From Rhizobiales bacterium PAR1 (lineage in GTDB: Bacteria; Pseudomonadota; Alphaproteobacteria; Rhizobiales; Beijerinckiaceae), in NCBI GenBank assembly GCA_002256205.1, contig NKIW01000002.1, positions 310,001 through 374,000 of the forward strand: a stretch of 64,000 bases of DNA. Reading direction: 5' to 3'. Each line of letters opens with the position of its first letter. The first letter of the stretch is position 1. Made by a program: the position numbers and the translations under genes. The notes under the pieces are model-generated. The model was not told the origin of the DNA and ran no database searches. It saw nothing but the letters and a program-made list of their open reading frames with translations. Shown here piece after piece: positions 26,538-35,100 of the stretch.

Positions 26538-26571
26538 GCTTGCCAAGGGTAACTTCGCTTGCCAAGGGTAA
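26538..26571. promoter_or_regulatory. Direct repeat between peptide importer and divergent hydrolase
   Basis: GCTTGCCAAGGGTAA occurs at 26538-26552 and 26557-26571, a period of 19 bases. Each copy is itself an imperfect inverted repeat (TTGCC-AAG-GGTAA). It lies 71 bases upstream of the binding-protein start and 90 bases before the hydrolase start, a position suited to a tandem operator. Confidence 0.5.
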
Positions 26572-26660
26572 AGTCCACGAAATCCTGGACGCCTGTTGAC
26601 GGAAGCGCCCTGCCCGCGCGAAATCTTCCGCAACACAAAAGCAGGGACTGGAAAAGCGCG

Positions 26661-27482
26661 ATGGTGGATTACGAGGTCGAGTACAACAACCGCGCCCGCG
26701 TGCCGGAACACCCGGTACACATCGCGGCATGGGCCAGCGATGCCGCCACCTATCGCGCCATCACACCACATGAGGCTGGCATTTCCTATGGCCCCTCGGC
26801 GAAGGAAGCCTACGATTTCTTCCCGGCTGCTGGAGGCAGTGGCGGGCCAGTCATCCTCTTCATTCACGGCGGCTACTGGCAGGCGCTCGACCGTGCTTTC
26901 TTCAGCCATATGGCAAAAGGGCCGAATGCCAGCGGACTTTCGGTTGCGGTGATGAGCTATGGGCTCTGCCCGGAGATCAGCATGGCCACCATCGTCGATC
27001 AGGTCAGGGCCTGCGCCTTGGCTGTTTGGCGCAAGACTGGCCGTAAGATTGTCGCGGCAGGGCATTCCGCCGGCGGTCACCTCACTGCGATGCTGTTGGC
27101 GACGGATTGGCGGGCGCTGGACCCCGCCGCCCCGGCAGACCTTGTTTCGGCGGGCCTTTCCATTTCCGGCCTGTTTGAACTGGAGCCACTTGTCGGCACC
27201 AGCATCAACACCCCGCTCAAGATGGACATCGCCGAGGCACGACGGCTCTCACCACTTAGCCTGAAGCCCAACGCCGGAACACGCCACACCGCCTTCGTCG
27301 GCGGGGCAGAAAGTGCCGAATACCTCCGGCAATCCCGCACGATCACGGATATCTGGGGCAAGGCCGGCTGCAAGACGGCCTATGCAGAAATCGCCGGCGC
27401 AAACCACTTCACCGTGATCGCCGGCTTCGCCGAAGCACGCTCGGAACTGACCGACGCATTAGTGGCCTTGGCCAGCGCCTGA
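26661..27482 (+). CDS. Alpha/beta hydrolase, arylformamidase/esterase type (HGG motif)
   Basis: A 273-residue hydrolase. It has the oxyanion motif HGGYWQ near residue 75, the nucleophile motif GHSAGGHL, and a C-terminal ANHFTVIAGF with the likely catalytic histidine. The AYDFFPA...FIHGGYW pattern and size fit KynB-like arylformamidases and small carboxylesterases (BD-FAE group). No other kynurenine-pathway gene is nearby, so a formamidase role is only a possibility. The start at 26661 (MVDYEVEYNNRA) is preferred; the 34 codons upstream are not protein-like. It is divergent from the peptide-importer operon. Confidence 0.83.
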   Translation: MVDYEVEYNNRARVPEHPVHIAAWASDAATYRAITPHEAGISYGPSAKEAYDFFPAAGGSGGPVILFIHGGYWQALDRAFFSHMAKGPNASGLSVAVMSYGLCPEISMATIVDQVRACALAVWRKTGRKIVAAGHSAGGHLTAMLLATDWRALDPAAPADLVSAGLSISGLFELEPLVGTSINTPLKMDIAEARRLSPLSLKPNAGTRHTAFVGGAESAEYLRQSRTITDIWGKAGCKTAYAEIAGANHFTVIAGFAEARSELTDALVALASA

Positions 27483-27487
27483 GAGGC

Positions 27488-28552
27488 TTATTTCAGCCCC
27501 TTCAGCCTCAAGGCGACCAAACTCACGATCTCGAAGAGCATCTGGGCACCGGCCTGCGCCGTGTTGGTCGTGGCGTCATATTGCGGCGCGACCTCAACGA
27601 CATCACCGCCGATGATATCGAGCCCTGCCGCGCCACGCAGGATCGCCATCGCCTCACGCGAGGTCAGCCCGCCGACTTCCGGCGTGCCGGTTCCCGGCGC
27701 GAAGGCGGGGTCAAGGCTGTCGACGTCGAAGGAAACGTAGGTCGGACCATCACCGACCACGGCGCGCATTTTCGCAATCGTCGCGTCGATCCCGAGACGC
27801 GCGAACTCCTCTGCATGGATCACGGTCATACCGCTCTCGTAGGAGAACTCCCAGAGGTATTCCGCGTTGCCCCGGATGCCGATCTGGATGACGCGAGAGG
27901 GGTCGAGAACGCCCGCCAGCACCGCCTCTCGGAACGGCCCGCCATGGTGAAACCGCGTCCCCTCATAAGGCGCCGACGTGTCGCAATGTGCATCGATATG
28001 GATCATCCCGACCGGGTGATCCTTGCCGAGCGCCTTGAGGATTGGAAGGGTCATCGAGTGGTCGCCACCGACGGAAACAGGCCTCAGCCCCGCCTTGGCG
28101 AAAGGCTGGTAGAAGGCTTCGATATCCTCATGGCTTTCCGTAAGGCTGTAGCGCGAGCGGAACGGGACATCGCCGATATCCGCTACTCCGCATTCCGCCA
28201 TCGGCACGATGCGGTGGACCTCGTGATAGGGGCCAATCCGTTCGACCTGCCGCACTGCGCGCGGCCCGAAGCGCGAGCCCGGCCGATGCGTTACGCCAAG
28301 GTCCATCGGCACGCCGATCAGCGGGATATCGATGCCGGAAAAATCACCGGAGGCTGCGGCCTCCAGCCGCATCGGCGCATCGAGGAAACTTGAAATGCCC
28401 TCATAGGGCTTTGCGCGCCGATCCTTGCCGGTAAAGAGCAGGTCCACGACCTTCCTGAATTCCGGGTCGTGAACGTCCTTCGCGCCCGCGCCGGCGTATT
28501 TGGCGCGCAAGGCTTCCAGCTTTTTTGAGGCTTCGAGCTTTTTCTGGTCCAT
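27488..28552 (-). CDS. speB: Agmatinase-family ureohydrolase
   Basis: A manganese-dependent ureohydrolase of 354 residues. The metal ligands are in SVGGDHSMT (His), IHIDAHCDTS (Asp-X-His-X3-Asp region) and VSFDVDSLDPAF (Asp-X-Asp). The substrate-side HHGGPFREA and GTGTPEVGGL are also typical. Agmatinase makes putrescine and urea from agmatine; guanidinobutyrase and guanidinopropionase are close relatives with the same motifs, so the substrate is not certain. The N-terminal ~50 residues are a charged extension longer than in E. coli SpeB. The stop is 6 bases from the convergent hydrolase gene; peptide import and amine use may be linked. Confidence 0.85.
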   Translation of the reverse strand: MDQKKLEASKKLEALRAKYAGAGAKDVHDPEFRKVVDLLFTGKDRRAKPYEGISSFLDAPMRLEAAASGDFSGIDIPLIGVPMDLGVTHRPGSRFGPRAVRQVERIGPYHEVHRIVPMAECGVADIGDVPFRSRYSLTESHEDIEAFYQPFAKAGLRPVSVGGDHSMTLPILKALGKDHPVGMIHIDAHCDTSAPYEGTRFHHGGPFREAVLAGVLDPSRVIQIGIRGNAEYLWEFSYESGMTVIHAEEFARLGIDATIAKMRAVVGDGPTYVSFDVDSLDPAFAPGTGTPEVGGLTSREAMAILRGAAGLDIIGGDVVEVAPQYDATTNTAQAGAQMLFEIVSLVALRLKGLK

Positions 28553-28612
28553 GCTGGCACTCCCGATTTACCCTCAAAGTGGCAAGCAGGAGCACCAATG
28601 GCAATGGCCGAT

Positions 28613-30562
28613 TTACACCGTCACCTGAGCCCCAAGCTCCACCACACGTCCAGAGGGGATGTGGAAGAAGTCCGTGGCGTTGGCCGCCGTCCGCGACAGG
28701 AAGATGAAGAGATTATCCTGCCAGAGCGGCATGCCAGAGGTCGCTGCGGCCTTGATCGTCCGTTTGCCGAGGAAGAATGAGGTCTGCATGATATCGAAAT
28801 CCAGCCCGCGCCGCCGCGCCAACGCGAGGAAATGTGGCACCCTTGGACTTTCCATATAGCCCACCTTGACGATGATGCGCTTCACGTCGTCGGACAGATC
28901 CTCGACCTGCATGCGCTCGCCATCTGGCACGCGCGGCATCGGGACAGTATTGATCGTCATCATGATGTTGCGCTTGTGCAAAACCTTGTTGTGCTTGAGG
29001 TTGTGCAGCAGGGCACCAGGCGCGGTTTCGGGGTCTGAGGTCAGGAACACCGCCGTCCCCGCGACGCGCACGGGCTTGGATTTCTCCAGCATTTTGATGA
29101 GATCGGCGAGCGGCACCGAATCCCGCTTCGATTTCTCATAGACGATGCGCGTACCCCGTACCCAGGTCCACATCATCAGCATCAGCAGTGCGCCGAAAAG
29201 CAGCGGCATATAGGCGCCTTCCGGAATCTTCAGGCAGTTCGCACCAAAGAAGGTGAGATCGATCAGCAGGAATGGCACGCCGAACAGAGCCACGCGCCAG
29301 AACGGCCAGTTCCAGACCTTCTGCGCCACGATGAAAAAGAGGCCGGTATCCGCCAGCATCGCGCCGGTCACGGCAATGCCGTAGGCCGAGGCCAGTGCGC
29401 TCGAGCTCTTGAACGAGAACACCAGAATCAGCACGCCCAGTGCCAGCATCCGATTGACCTGCGGGATGTAGATCTGCCCGAGTGTCGTTTCCGAGGTGTG
29501 GCGGATTTCGATGCGCGGCAGAAGGCCGAGCTGCACCGCCTGCTGCGTCAGCGAGAAGGCGCCGGTAATCACAGCCTGACTGGCGATAACCGTCGCAAAG
29601 CCGGAGAGGATCACCAGCGGCAACAGCGCCCAATCCGGCGCCAGCAGAAAGAACGGATCAGAGATCGCCTTGGGATCGTTGATGTTCTTGAGGATATAGG
29701 CGCCCTGCCCGAGATAATTCAGGATCAGCGACGGGCATACGAACAAAAGCCATGCCGCACGAATCGGGAAGCGGCCGAAGTGGCCCATATCGGCGTAAAG
29801 CGCTTCCGCTCCGGTCACCGCGAGGAACACCGAACCAAGGACGATGAGCCCGATTACCCCGTGATTGATGACAAAGGAAATTGCATAATACGGGCTGAAA
29901 GCGACGAGAATGCCGAGGTCATCACCGATGTGGATGATGCCCAGCAGCGCAAGCACGCCGAACCAGAGCACCATAATCGGTCCGAAGAACTTCGCGACAT
30001 TTTCGGTACCGCGACTCTGGACGAAAAACAGCGCCAGCAGCACGGCGACCGCGAGCAGGATGACATTCCATTGATCCGCGAAAACCGGCGTGACAAGCTT
30101 GAGACCTTCCACCGCCGAGAGAACTGAAATCGCCGGCGTGATGATCGAATCGCCGTAAAACAGCGCCGCGCCAAGCACACCGAGCAGGAAAATTGGCAGG
30201 CTGCGCCGTCCGAAGGCCTTCTGCGCCAGCGCCATCAGCGAGAGCGTTCCGCCCTCGCCCTTGTTATCCGCACGCATGATGAAGATGACATACTTCAGCG
30301 TCACCACGATCATGATCGCCCAGAGGAGCAGCGAGACGATGCCGATCACCTCGGAGCGCGTCAGGCCGCCATGGGTCGCATGATGCAGTGATTCTTTCAA
30401 CGCATAGAGCGGCGAGGTGCCGATATCGCCGTAAACGACGCCCACCGAGCCCACGGCCATCGCAAAATTGCGCTTGAAACCCTTGGGCTCGTGATCGTGC
30501 CCCGGATGTTCCGTGTAGGAACCATTCATCGAGGATGAGTCGACCGTGCCGGACTGTGTCAT
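28613..30562 (-). CDS. kup: Low-affinity potassium transporter Kup
   Basis: A 649-residue inner-membrane K+/H+ symporter. After a His-rich cytoplasmic start comes the diagnostic GSVGVVYGDIGTSPLYALKE, then about twelve transmembrane segments including FYGDSIITPAISVLSAVEGL and GSVFLAVTGAEALYADMGHF, and a cytoplasmic C-terminal domain of about 200 residues (FFLGKRTI, LWQDNLFIFLSRTAANATDF). Length and motifs agree with Kup/HAK/KUP proteins. The start is the ATG at 30562. It is divergent from leuC. Confidence 0.95.
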   Translation of the reverse strand: MTQSGTVDSSSMNGSYTEHPGHDHEPKGFKRNFAMAVGSVGVVYGDIGTSPLYALKESLHHATHGGLTRSEVIGIVSLLLWAIMIVVTLKYVIFIMRADNKGEGGTLSLMALAQKAFGRRSLPIFLLGVLGAALFYGDSIITPAISVLSAVEGLKLVTPVFADQWNVILLAVAVLLALFFVQSRGTENVAKFFGPIMVLWFGVLALLGIIHIGDDLGILVAFSPYYAISFVINHGVIGLIVLGSVFLAVTGAEALYADMGHFGRFPIRAAWLLFVCPSLILNYLGQGAYILKNINDPKAISDPFFLLAPDWALLPLVILSGFATVIASQAVITGAFSLTQQAVQLGLLPRIEIRHTSETTLGQIYIPQVNRMLALGVLILVFSFKSSSALASAYGIAVTGAMLADTGLFFIVAQKVWNWPFWRVALFGVPFLLIDLTFFGANCLKIPEGAYMPLLFGALLMLMMWTWVRGTRIVYEKSKRDSVPLADLIKMLEKSKPVRVAGTAVFLTSDPETAPGALLHNLKHNKVLHKRNIMMTINTVPMPRVPDGERMQVEDLSDDVKRIIVKVGYMESPRVPHFLALARRRGLDFDIMQTSFFLGKRTIKAAATSGMPLWQDNLFIFLSRTAANATDFFHIPSGRVVELGAQVTV

Positions 30563-30870
30563 TGAAATGCTCCAAAAACGGTCCGCCCCCGGAACCGCAG
30601 CTTCTGCCGGTCTTTGTTAACCCCTCGTTTTCCCGAGCGTAACATCCGAGGGGGACAGAAGCGGCGCGGCTTATACACCCATCGCGAGGTGACGAACAGG
30701 TGCCTTTCCTCACAATTTCGTCGAGAGGCCTGCGCTCGTTAACAACGCCTTGGCGCATCATTATACGCCCGATCAAACAAGGGACTGGAAAGGCAAAGCT
30801 CTTTGACTTAAACGGGCTCGATGAAACGCTGTGGCTTTTTTTCTGTGCCCGGCCTCTGGAGATGGATGAG
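30563..30870. other. Divergent kup/leuC control region
   Basis: A 308-base non-coding stretch. It must hold the promoters of kup and leuC, but I see no convincing -35/-10 pair or riboswitch. A 17-codon reading frame (30821-30874) runs into the leuC start and is listed separately. Confidence 0.6.
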
Positions 30871-30874
30871 ATGA
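30821..30874 (+). CDS. Candidate 17-residue upstream ORF overlapping the leuC start
   Basis: The frame reads [17 protein letters not shown] and its TGA overlaps the leuC ATG (ATGA). There is one leucine codon (CTC) and two tryptophans, so it is not a classic leucine attenuator peptide. The ribosome site (CGGG) is weak. Coupling to leuC translation is possible; chance is equally plausible. Confidence 0.25.
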   Translation: MKRCGFFSVPGLWRWMR

Positions 30875-32280
30875 GCGCGCCCAAGACCCTGTACGACAAA
30901 ATCTTTGACGATCACGTGGTGGATCGCCAGCCGGACGGGACTTGCCTCCTTTATATTGACCGCCACCTCGTGCACGAAGTGACCTCGCCGCAGGCTTTCG
31001 AAGGTCTGCGCATGACGAACCGCAAGGTTCGCGCGCCGGAGAAGACCCTCGCAGTGGTCGATCATAATGTGCCGACCTCGGATCGCTCCAAGGGTATTGC
31101 CGAGGAAGAGAGCCGCATTCAGGTCGAGACCATCGCCAAGAACGCGGCGGAATTCGGCATCGAATATTACTCCGAGCGCGACAAGCGTCAGGGCGTTGTC
31201 CACGTTATCGGCCCGGAGCAGGGCTTCACGCTCCCCGGCACGACGATTGTTTGCGGCGACAGCCACACCTCGACGCATGGTGCTTTCGGCGCGCTGGCGC
31301 ATGGCATCGGCACATCGGAAGTCGAGCATGTGCTCGCGACCCAGACGCTGATCCAGTCCAAGGCCAAGAACATGCGCATTCAGGTCAACGGCACCCTTCA
31401 GGGTGGCGTGACCGCAAAGGATATCGCGCTCGCGGTCATCGGCGAGATCGGCACCGCTGGCGGCACCGGCTCGGTGATGGAATATGCCGGCTCGGCCATC
31501 GAGGCGCTCTCGATGGAAGGCCGCATGACCGTCTGCAACATGTCGATCGAAGGTGGCGCCCGTGCCGGCCTGATCGCGCCGGATCACAAGACCTTCGAAT
31601 ACCTCAAGGGCCGCCCCAAGGCGCCGACCGGCGCGCATTGGGACAGCGCGGTTGCGTATTGGGAAACGCTGCGCTCGGACGAGGGCGCGCATTTCGACCG
31701 CATCGTCACGCTTGACGCCAACAACCTGCCGCCGATCGTCTCGTGGGGCACCTCGCCGGAAGACGTCGTCTCGGTCGGCGGCATCGTGCCGGACCCGAGC
31801 CTCATCGCCGATGAAGTGAAGCGCGATTCCAAGACCCGCGCCCTCGCCTACATGGGCCTGGCCGCCGGCACCAAGATGACCGACATCGAACTCGATGTGG
31901 TCTGGATCGGCTCCTGCACCAACGGCCGCATCGAAGACCTGCGCGCTGCCGCCAAGGTGCTCGAAGGCAAGACGATCTCGACCCGCCTTGATTACGCGAT
32001 GGTGGTGCCGGGCTCGGGTCTCGTCAAGGAACAGGCGGAAGCCGAGGGCCTCGACAAGATCTTCATCGCCGCCGGCTTCCAGTGGCGCGAGCCGGGCTGC
32101 TCGATGTGCCTCGGCATGAACCCGGATCAGCTCAAGCCCGGTCAGCGCTGCGCCTCGACCTCGAACCGCAACTTCGAGGGACGTCAGGGCTTCAAGGGCC
32201 GCACCCATCTCGTCTCGCCGGCCATGGCAGCCGCCGCCGCGCTCGCGGGCCGGTTTGTGGATGTCAGGACGATTGGGTAA
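30871..32280 (+). CDS. leuC: 3-isopropylmalate dehydratase large subunit
   Basis: With LeuD it isomerises 2-isopropylmalate to 3-isopropylmalate in leucine synthesis. The 469 residues contain the [4Fe-4S] ligand cysteines in [13 protein letters not shown] and GCSMCLGMN, plus [25 protein letters not shown] and [10 protein letters not shown], all aconitase-superfamily signatures in the expected order. The ATG at 30871 is chosen because GGAG lies 9 bases before it and the length then equals the family norm; the earlier ATG at 30862 is too close to the ribosome site. It overlaps a 76-residue membrane-protein gene by one base (TAATG) and is separated from leuD by three genes. Confidence 0.97.
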   Translation: MSAPKTLYDKIFDDHVVDRQPDGTCLLYIDRHLVHEVTSPQAFEGLRMTNRKVRAPEKTLAVVDHNVPTSDRSKGIAEEESRIQVETIAKNAAEFGIEYYSERDKRQGVVHVIGPEQGFTLPGTTIVCGDSHTSTHGAFGALAHGIGTSEVEHVLATQTLIQSKAKNMRIQVNGTLQGGVTAKDIALAVIGEIGTAGGTGSVMEYAGSAIEALSMEGRMTVCNMSIEGGARAGLIAPDHKTFEYLKGRPKAPTGAHWDSAVAYWETLRSDEGAHFDRIVTLDANNLPPIVSWGTSPEDVVSVGGIVPDPSLIADEVKRDSKTRALAYMGLAAGTKMTDIELDVVWIGSCTNGRIEDLRAAAKVLEGKTISTRLDYAMVVPGSGLVKEQAEAEGLDKIFIAAGFQWREPGCSMCLGMNPDQLKPGQRCASTSNRNFEGRQGFKGRTHLVSPAMAAAAALAGRFVDVRTIG

Positions 32281-32510
32281 TGGCAAAGCCGCCGGATCAA
32301 CGCGGTTCTGGCCCGAAAGGCTCTGGCCACGACGATCCCGGCGGTTTTCTCTCGTCGAACCTTGCCCGCGCCGGAGACCATTTCGGCGCGAAGGACACCG
32401 ACCCGAAGGACGCCACCGAGGTCTGGGCGACGCGCATCGGGCGTGGACTTTCCCTCGTGGCCTTTATCGGGCTCTCATGGTATTTCGGCCATCAGTTGAA
32501 TTGGTGGTAA
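32280..32510 (+). CDS. Small predicted membrane protein translationally coupled to leuC
   Basis: A 76-residue protein whose ATG overlaps the leuC stop (TAATG), so ribosomes ending leuC could restart here. The first 50 residues are hydrophilic (Gly/Asp/Lys-rich, SNLARAGDHFGAKDTDPKDA) and the last 25 form one transmembrane segment (GLSLVAFIGLSWYFGHQL) ending NWW. I do not recognise the family. The overlap and protein-like composition argue that it is real. Confidence 0.7.
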   Translation: MAKPPDQRGSGPKGSGHDDPGGFLSSNLARAGDHFGAKDTDPKDATEVWATRIGRGLSLVAFIGLSWYFGHQLNWW

Positions 32511-32553
32511 TGCGTTTTCACCCGAGCGATCGGGACCAGGTGAGTTGTCGTCC

Positions 32554-32985
32554 ATGAGCGCCACGTCGAGATTTCCTGCCGGGTCCTGGGCCCCGATGAC
32601 CGCGCCCAGCCTTGAGGATTTCGAGGTGATGGCCGATGAGGCCTTCCAGCACCTCCCCGAGACCTTCCGCAAGATGTGCGGCGACGTCATCATCCGGATG
32701 GAAGATTTCCCCGATGAGGACGTGATCGAGGCGATGGACCTCGAAACCCCGTTCGATATCCTCGGCCTGTTCCACGGGCGCGGGCTCACGGAAGCCGGCG
32801 CCGTGCCGGAGACGGGCGAACCACCGAACATGATCTGGCTCTACCGCCGCCCGATCCTCGATTACTGGGCGGAAAACGTCGAAACCCTCGGCGCAGTGAT
32901 CACCCATGTGCTCGTGCATGAGATCGGCCACCACTTCGGGCTATCGGACGCCGATATGGAAAAAGTCGAGGCTCAGGCGGGCTGA
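32554..32985 (+). CDS. Metallopeptidase (zincin-like, HExxH) family protein
   Basis: A 143-residue cytosolic protein with a minimal zincin motif HEIGHHFGLSD near the C-terminus, in which HExxH would bind zinc and Asp in LSDADME could be the third-ligand region. It matches the small bacterial metallopeptidase family 'DUF1025/MpA-like' by overall form: FEVMADEAFQHLP, then DILGLFHG and PNMIWLYRRPILDYW. The substrate is unknown. The start is uncertain: ATG 32554 is taken, TTG 32545 and ATG 32596 are alternatives. The 3' end overlaps the convergent gene by 13 bases. Confidence 0.82.
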   Translation: MSATSRFPAGSWAPMTAPSLEDFEVMADEAFQHLPETFRKMCGDVIIRMEDFPDEDVIEAMDLETPFDILGLFHGRGLTEAGAVPETGEPPNMIWLYRRPILDYWAENVETLGAVITHVLVHEIGHHFGLSDADMEKVEAQAG

Positions 32986-33596
32986 TCAGGCCCGGTCGGG
33001 TGCGCGGCAGATGTCACCCGCCGGAGCTTCAATTCCAGGTCGCGCACGTCCGCCACACCGAGCCAGACCTCGGTTCTCTCGAGCTTGTCGCCATCGCTGT
33101 CCCGATAAGTGCCGAGCGAGAACGTGATGGTGCCAAATCCGTTCGCGTCTTCAACGCGGGTCATATCAAAAACTTGCTTCGGCTCGATCGACTTGATCGA
33201 TAGCTTTTGCCCCAAAACCGCCGTCACGAGGCGTCGATCCGTCAGAATATGCACGGTACGCGTCGCCTTGCGCGCGGCCCAGAGCGGCGATCCCATCAAG
33301 CCAAAACCAACCACGACAAACGGCAAGCCGAAGATCGGAAAGATATAGTTCATGATGCCGCCCGGTCCTTCGACCTTGCCGACGCCGGTATTGAAAAAAA
33401 TGCCAAGGGACAACAGTTCCCATGCCAGCGAAAAGGCGAAAAACGGTATGCCAAAGAGTAGGATGGGAATCGATTTCCAGAACGCCGCGAGCGGCGAGGG
33501 ACGACCAGCCCAGAGGATTTCCTCGCCTTCAAGCTCGCGCTTCAAGCGTTGGAGAGCATCCTGATGGGGAGCGTGAGATGAATTCATGCCGTTCAT
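32973..33596 (-). CDS. PH-domain-like membrane protein, uncharacterised
   Basis: A 207-residue protein. It starts with LKRELEGEEILWAGRPSPLA, the form common in bacterial PH-domain membrane proteins. Two or three hydrophobic segments follow (IPILLFGIPFFAFSLAWELL and NYIFPIFGLPFVVVGFGLMG), then a soluble part with HILTDRRLVTAVLG and GFGTITFSLGTY that fits a PH-type beta fold. Function unknown. It is convergent with the metallopeptidase gene and shares 13 bases with its 3' end. A second ATG three codons in is possible. Confidence 0.75.
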   Translation of the reverse strand: MNGMNSSHAPHQDALQRLKRELEGEEILWAGRPSPLAAFWKSIPILLFGIPFFAFSLAWELLSLGIFFNTGVGKVEGPGGIMNYIFPIFGLPFVVVGFGLMGSPLWAARKATRTVHILTDRRLVTAVLGQKLSIKSIEPKQVFDMTRVEDANGFGTITFSLGTYRDSDGDKLERTEVWLGVADVRDLELKLRRVTSAAHPTGPDQPA

Positions 33597-33747
33597 TTAG
33601 CGCAGAGAGATTGCAATCTTGTTGCAAAACTTGCGCGGAAATCGAGGTAGCACCTGACACCACCGGCGTGTTAGGCCCTGCGCAGGGCGATTTTTGCCAA
33701 CCCTCTGCTGATGTTTGAGACAACCAAACGATTTGATCGGAGTTTCA

Positions 33748-34284
33748 ATGCCTACCCGTTTTGACGCCTTCTCCCGCACCCTCCACTGGCTGATGGCAGG
33801 CCTGATCTTTTTCGTGTTCGCGGTAGGACTCATTCAGGAATGGATGCCCCGCAACGACACGCGTCCTGTCGTGATCGCCTTGCATCTCTTTGGTGGCACG
33901 GCGCTGATCGGCTTGGTCGCGCTGCGTATCTTCTGGGCGTTCCTGCGCAAAGCCCCCGCCGAAGTCGCCATGCCCAGATGGATGGCGTTGAGCTCAAAGG
34001 CGGCACATCTCCTGCTTTATGGCTTCATGCTCGCCGTGCCGCTGATCGGCGTCTGGCTTTATGGCGTGCGTGGCCGTTCCTACAGCCTGTTCGGCGTGCC
34101 GATGCCAATGCTGTTCGAGAAGAACGACTCAATCCGCCGAATGGTCGGCGAAGTCCATGAAGTAACGGCTTACCTGATGATGACGCTGGTGATTTTGCAC
34201 ATCGGCGCCGCGCTTTATCATCACATCATCCTGAAAGACGGCCTGCTGTTCCGCATGAGCGGCAGAACGCCCTCTCAGCGCTGA
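33748..34284 (+). CDS. Cytochrome b561
   Basis: A 178-residue di-heme inner-membrane protein of the CybB type. It has four transmembrane segments with histidines in SRTLHWLMAG, VIALHLFGGT, EVHEVTAYLM and ILHIGAALYHH that would coordinate two b hemes. The family moves electrons from quinol, and CybB relatives handle superoxide at the membrane. The ATG at 33748 has GGAG at a 6-base spacing and directly precedes MPTRFDAFSR, the usual start. A 25-codon reading frame overlaps its stop (TGATG). Confidence 0.9.
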   Translation: MPTRFDAFSRTLHWLMAGLIFFVFAVGLIQEWMPRNDTRPVVIALHLFGGTALIGLVALRIFWAFLRKAPAEVAMPRWMALSSKAAHLLLYGFMLAVPLIGVWLYGVRGRSYSLFGVPMPMLFEKNDSIRRMVGEVHEVTAYLMMTLVILHIGAALYHHIILKDGLLFRMSGRTPSQR

Positions 34285-34361
34285 TGGCGGGACTTTCCGG
34301 CGACACCAAGAGCGACACCAAGAGCGACACCAAGTCTTGCAAGCACTGCGTTTTTCGCTAA
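34284..34361 (+). CDS. Candidate 25-residue ORF with DTKS repeats, overlapping the cytochrome b561 stop
   Basis: The ATG overlaps the cytochrome b561 stop (TGATG). The peptide reads MAGLSG, then three DTKS units encoded by a 12-bp tandem repeat, then CKHCVFR and TAA, 24 bases before leuD. It contains a C-X2-C pair. No separate ribosome site is seen, so expression would depend on re-initiation. It could instead be a chance frame across a tandem duplication. Confidence 0.35.
   Translation: MAGLSGDTKSDTKSDTKSCKHCVFR
34301..34334. repeat. 12-bp tandem repeat, 2.8 copies
   Basis: CGACACCAAGAG is repeated at 34301-34312 and 34313-34324, with a third partial copy to 34334, all identical. It lies just after the cytochrome b561 stop. 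The 12-base period keeps the overlapping small frame open. Confidence 0.95.
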
Positions 34362-34385
34362 AAGCCTCGTCAAGGAGTTCCCACC

Positions 34386-34991
34386 ATGCAGCCCTTTACC
34401 AAGCTCACCTCGACCCCCGCCCCGATGAAGGTGATGAATGTCGATACTGACATGATCATCCCCAAGCAGTTCCTGAAGACCATCAAGCGCACCGGCCTCG
34501 GCGTCGCGCTGTTCTCGGAAATGCGCTACAACGAGGATGGCTCCGAGAACCCGGATTTCGTGCTCAACAAGCCGGCCTATCGCAAGAGCGAAATTCTCAT
34601 CGCCGGTGATAACTTCGGTTGCGGTTCCTCGCGCGAACATGCTCCGTGGGCGCTGCTTGATTTCGGCATCCGCTGCGTGATTTCCACCAGCTTCGCCGAT
34701 ATTTTCTATAATAACTGCTTCAAGAACGGCATACTGCCGATCACGGTTTCGCCCGAAGACCTCGACAAGCTTTTCGACGATGCCGATCGCGGTTCGAACG
34801 CGACGCTGACCGTCGACCTCGAAAAGCAGGAAATCTCCGGTCCGGACGGCGGCACGATCAAGTTCGAGATCGACCAGTTCCGCAAGAAGTGCCTGATCGA
34901 AGGTCTTGACGATATCGGTCTCACCATGGCCAAGGCGCCGAAGATCGTGAACTACGAGGCCAAGTCAAAGACTGAGCGCCCGTGGCTCTAA
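34386..34991 (+). CDS. leuD: 3-isopropylmalate dehydratase small subunit
   Basis: The swivelling-domain partner of LeuC, 201 residues as usual. Motifs: [13 protein letters not shown] near 20-32, [17 protein letters not shown] with the substrate-binding GSSRE, and [18 protein letters not shown] strong AAGGAG ribosome site lies 9 bases before the ATG. leuC lies about 2.1 kb upstream on the same strand with unrelated genes between, so the subunits may be on one long or two separate transcripts. Confidence 0.97.
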   Translation: MQPFTKLTSTPAPMKVMNVDTDMIIPKQFLKTIKRTGLGVALFSEMRYNEDGSENPDFVLNKPAYRKSEILIAGDNFGCGSSREHAPWALLDFGIRCVISTSFADIFYNNCFKNGILPITVSPEDLDKLFDDADRGSNATLTVDLEKQEISGPDGGTIKFEIDQFRKKCLIEGLDDIGLTMAKAPKIVNYEAKSKTERPWL

Positions 34992-35100
34992 GGTCCGGGC
35001 TCTGACCCGGGCCGGTTATTCCACCGAAAACAGCGGGATGGTTAACCTCTCTTAACCCTCCCGCCTTACTTTAGCGCGCATCTCGTTGGAGTTTCTCCCC

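Noticed and set aside
30808-32286. A 492-codon minus-strand frame opposite leuC
   Set aside because: leuC is unequivocal, and the antisense product is low-complexity Arg/Ala/His-rich sequence as expected from GC-rich codon use.
34301-34334. 12-bp tandem repeat considered as a CRISPR-like array
   Set aside because: Units are contiguous without unique spacers and only 12 bp; no cas gene is present anywhere in the window.
35042-35055. TTAA-N6-TTAA, a CtrA-like box before the second transglycosylase gene
   Set aside because: The CtrA consensus needs a 7-base spacer; the 6-base spacer here breaks it, and one site in 64 kb of this composition is not unusual.
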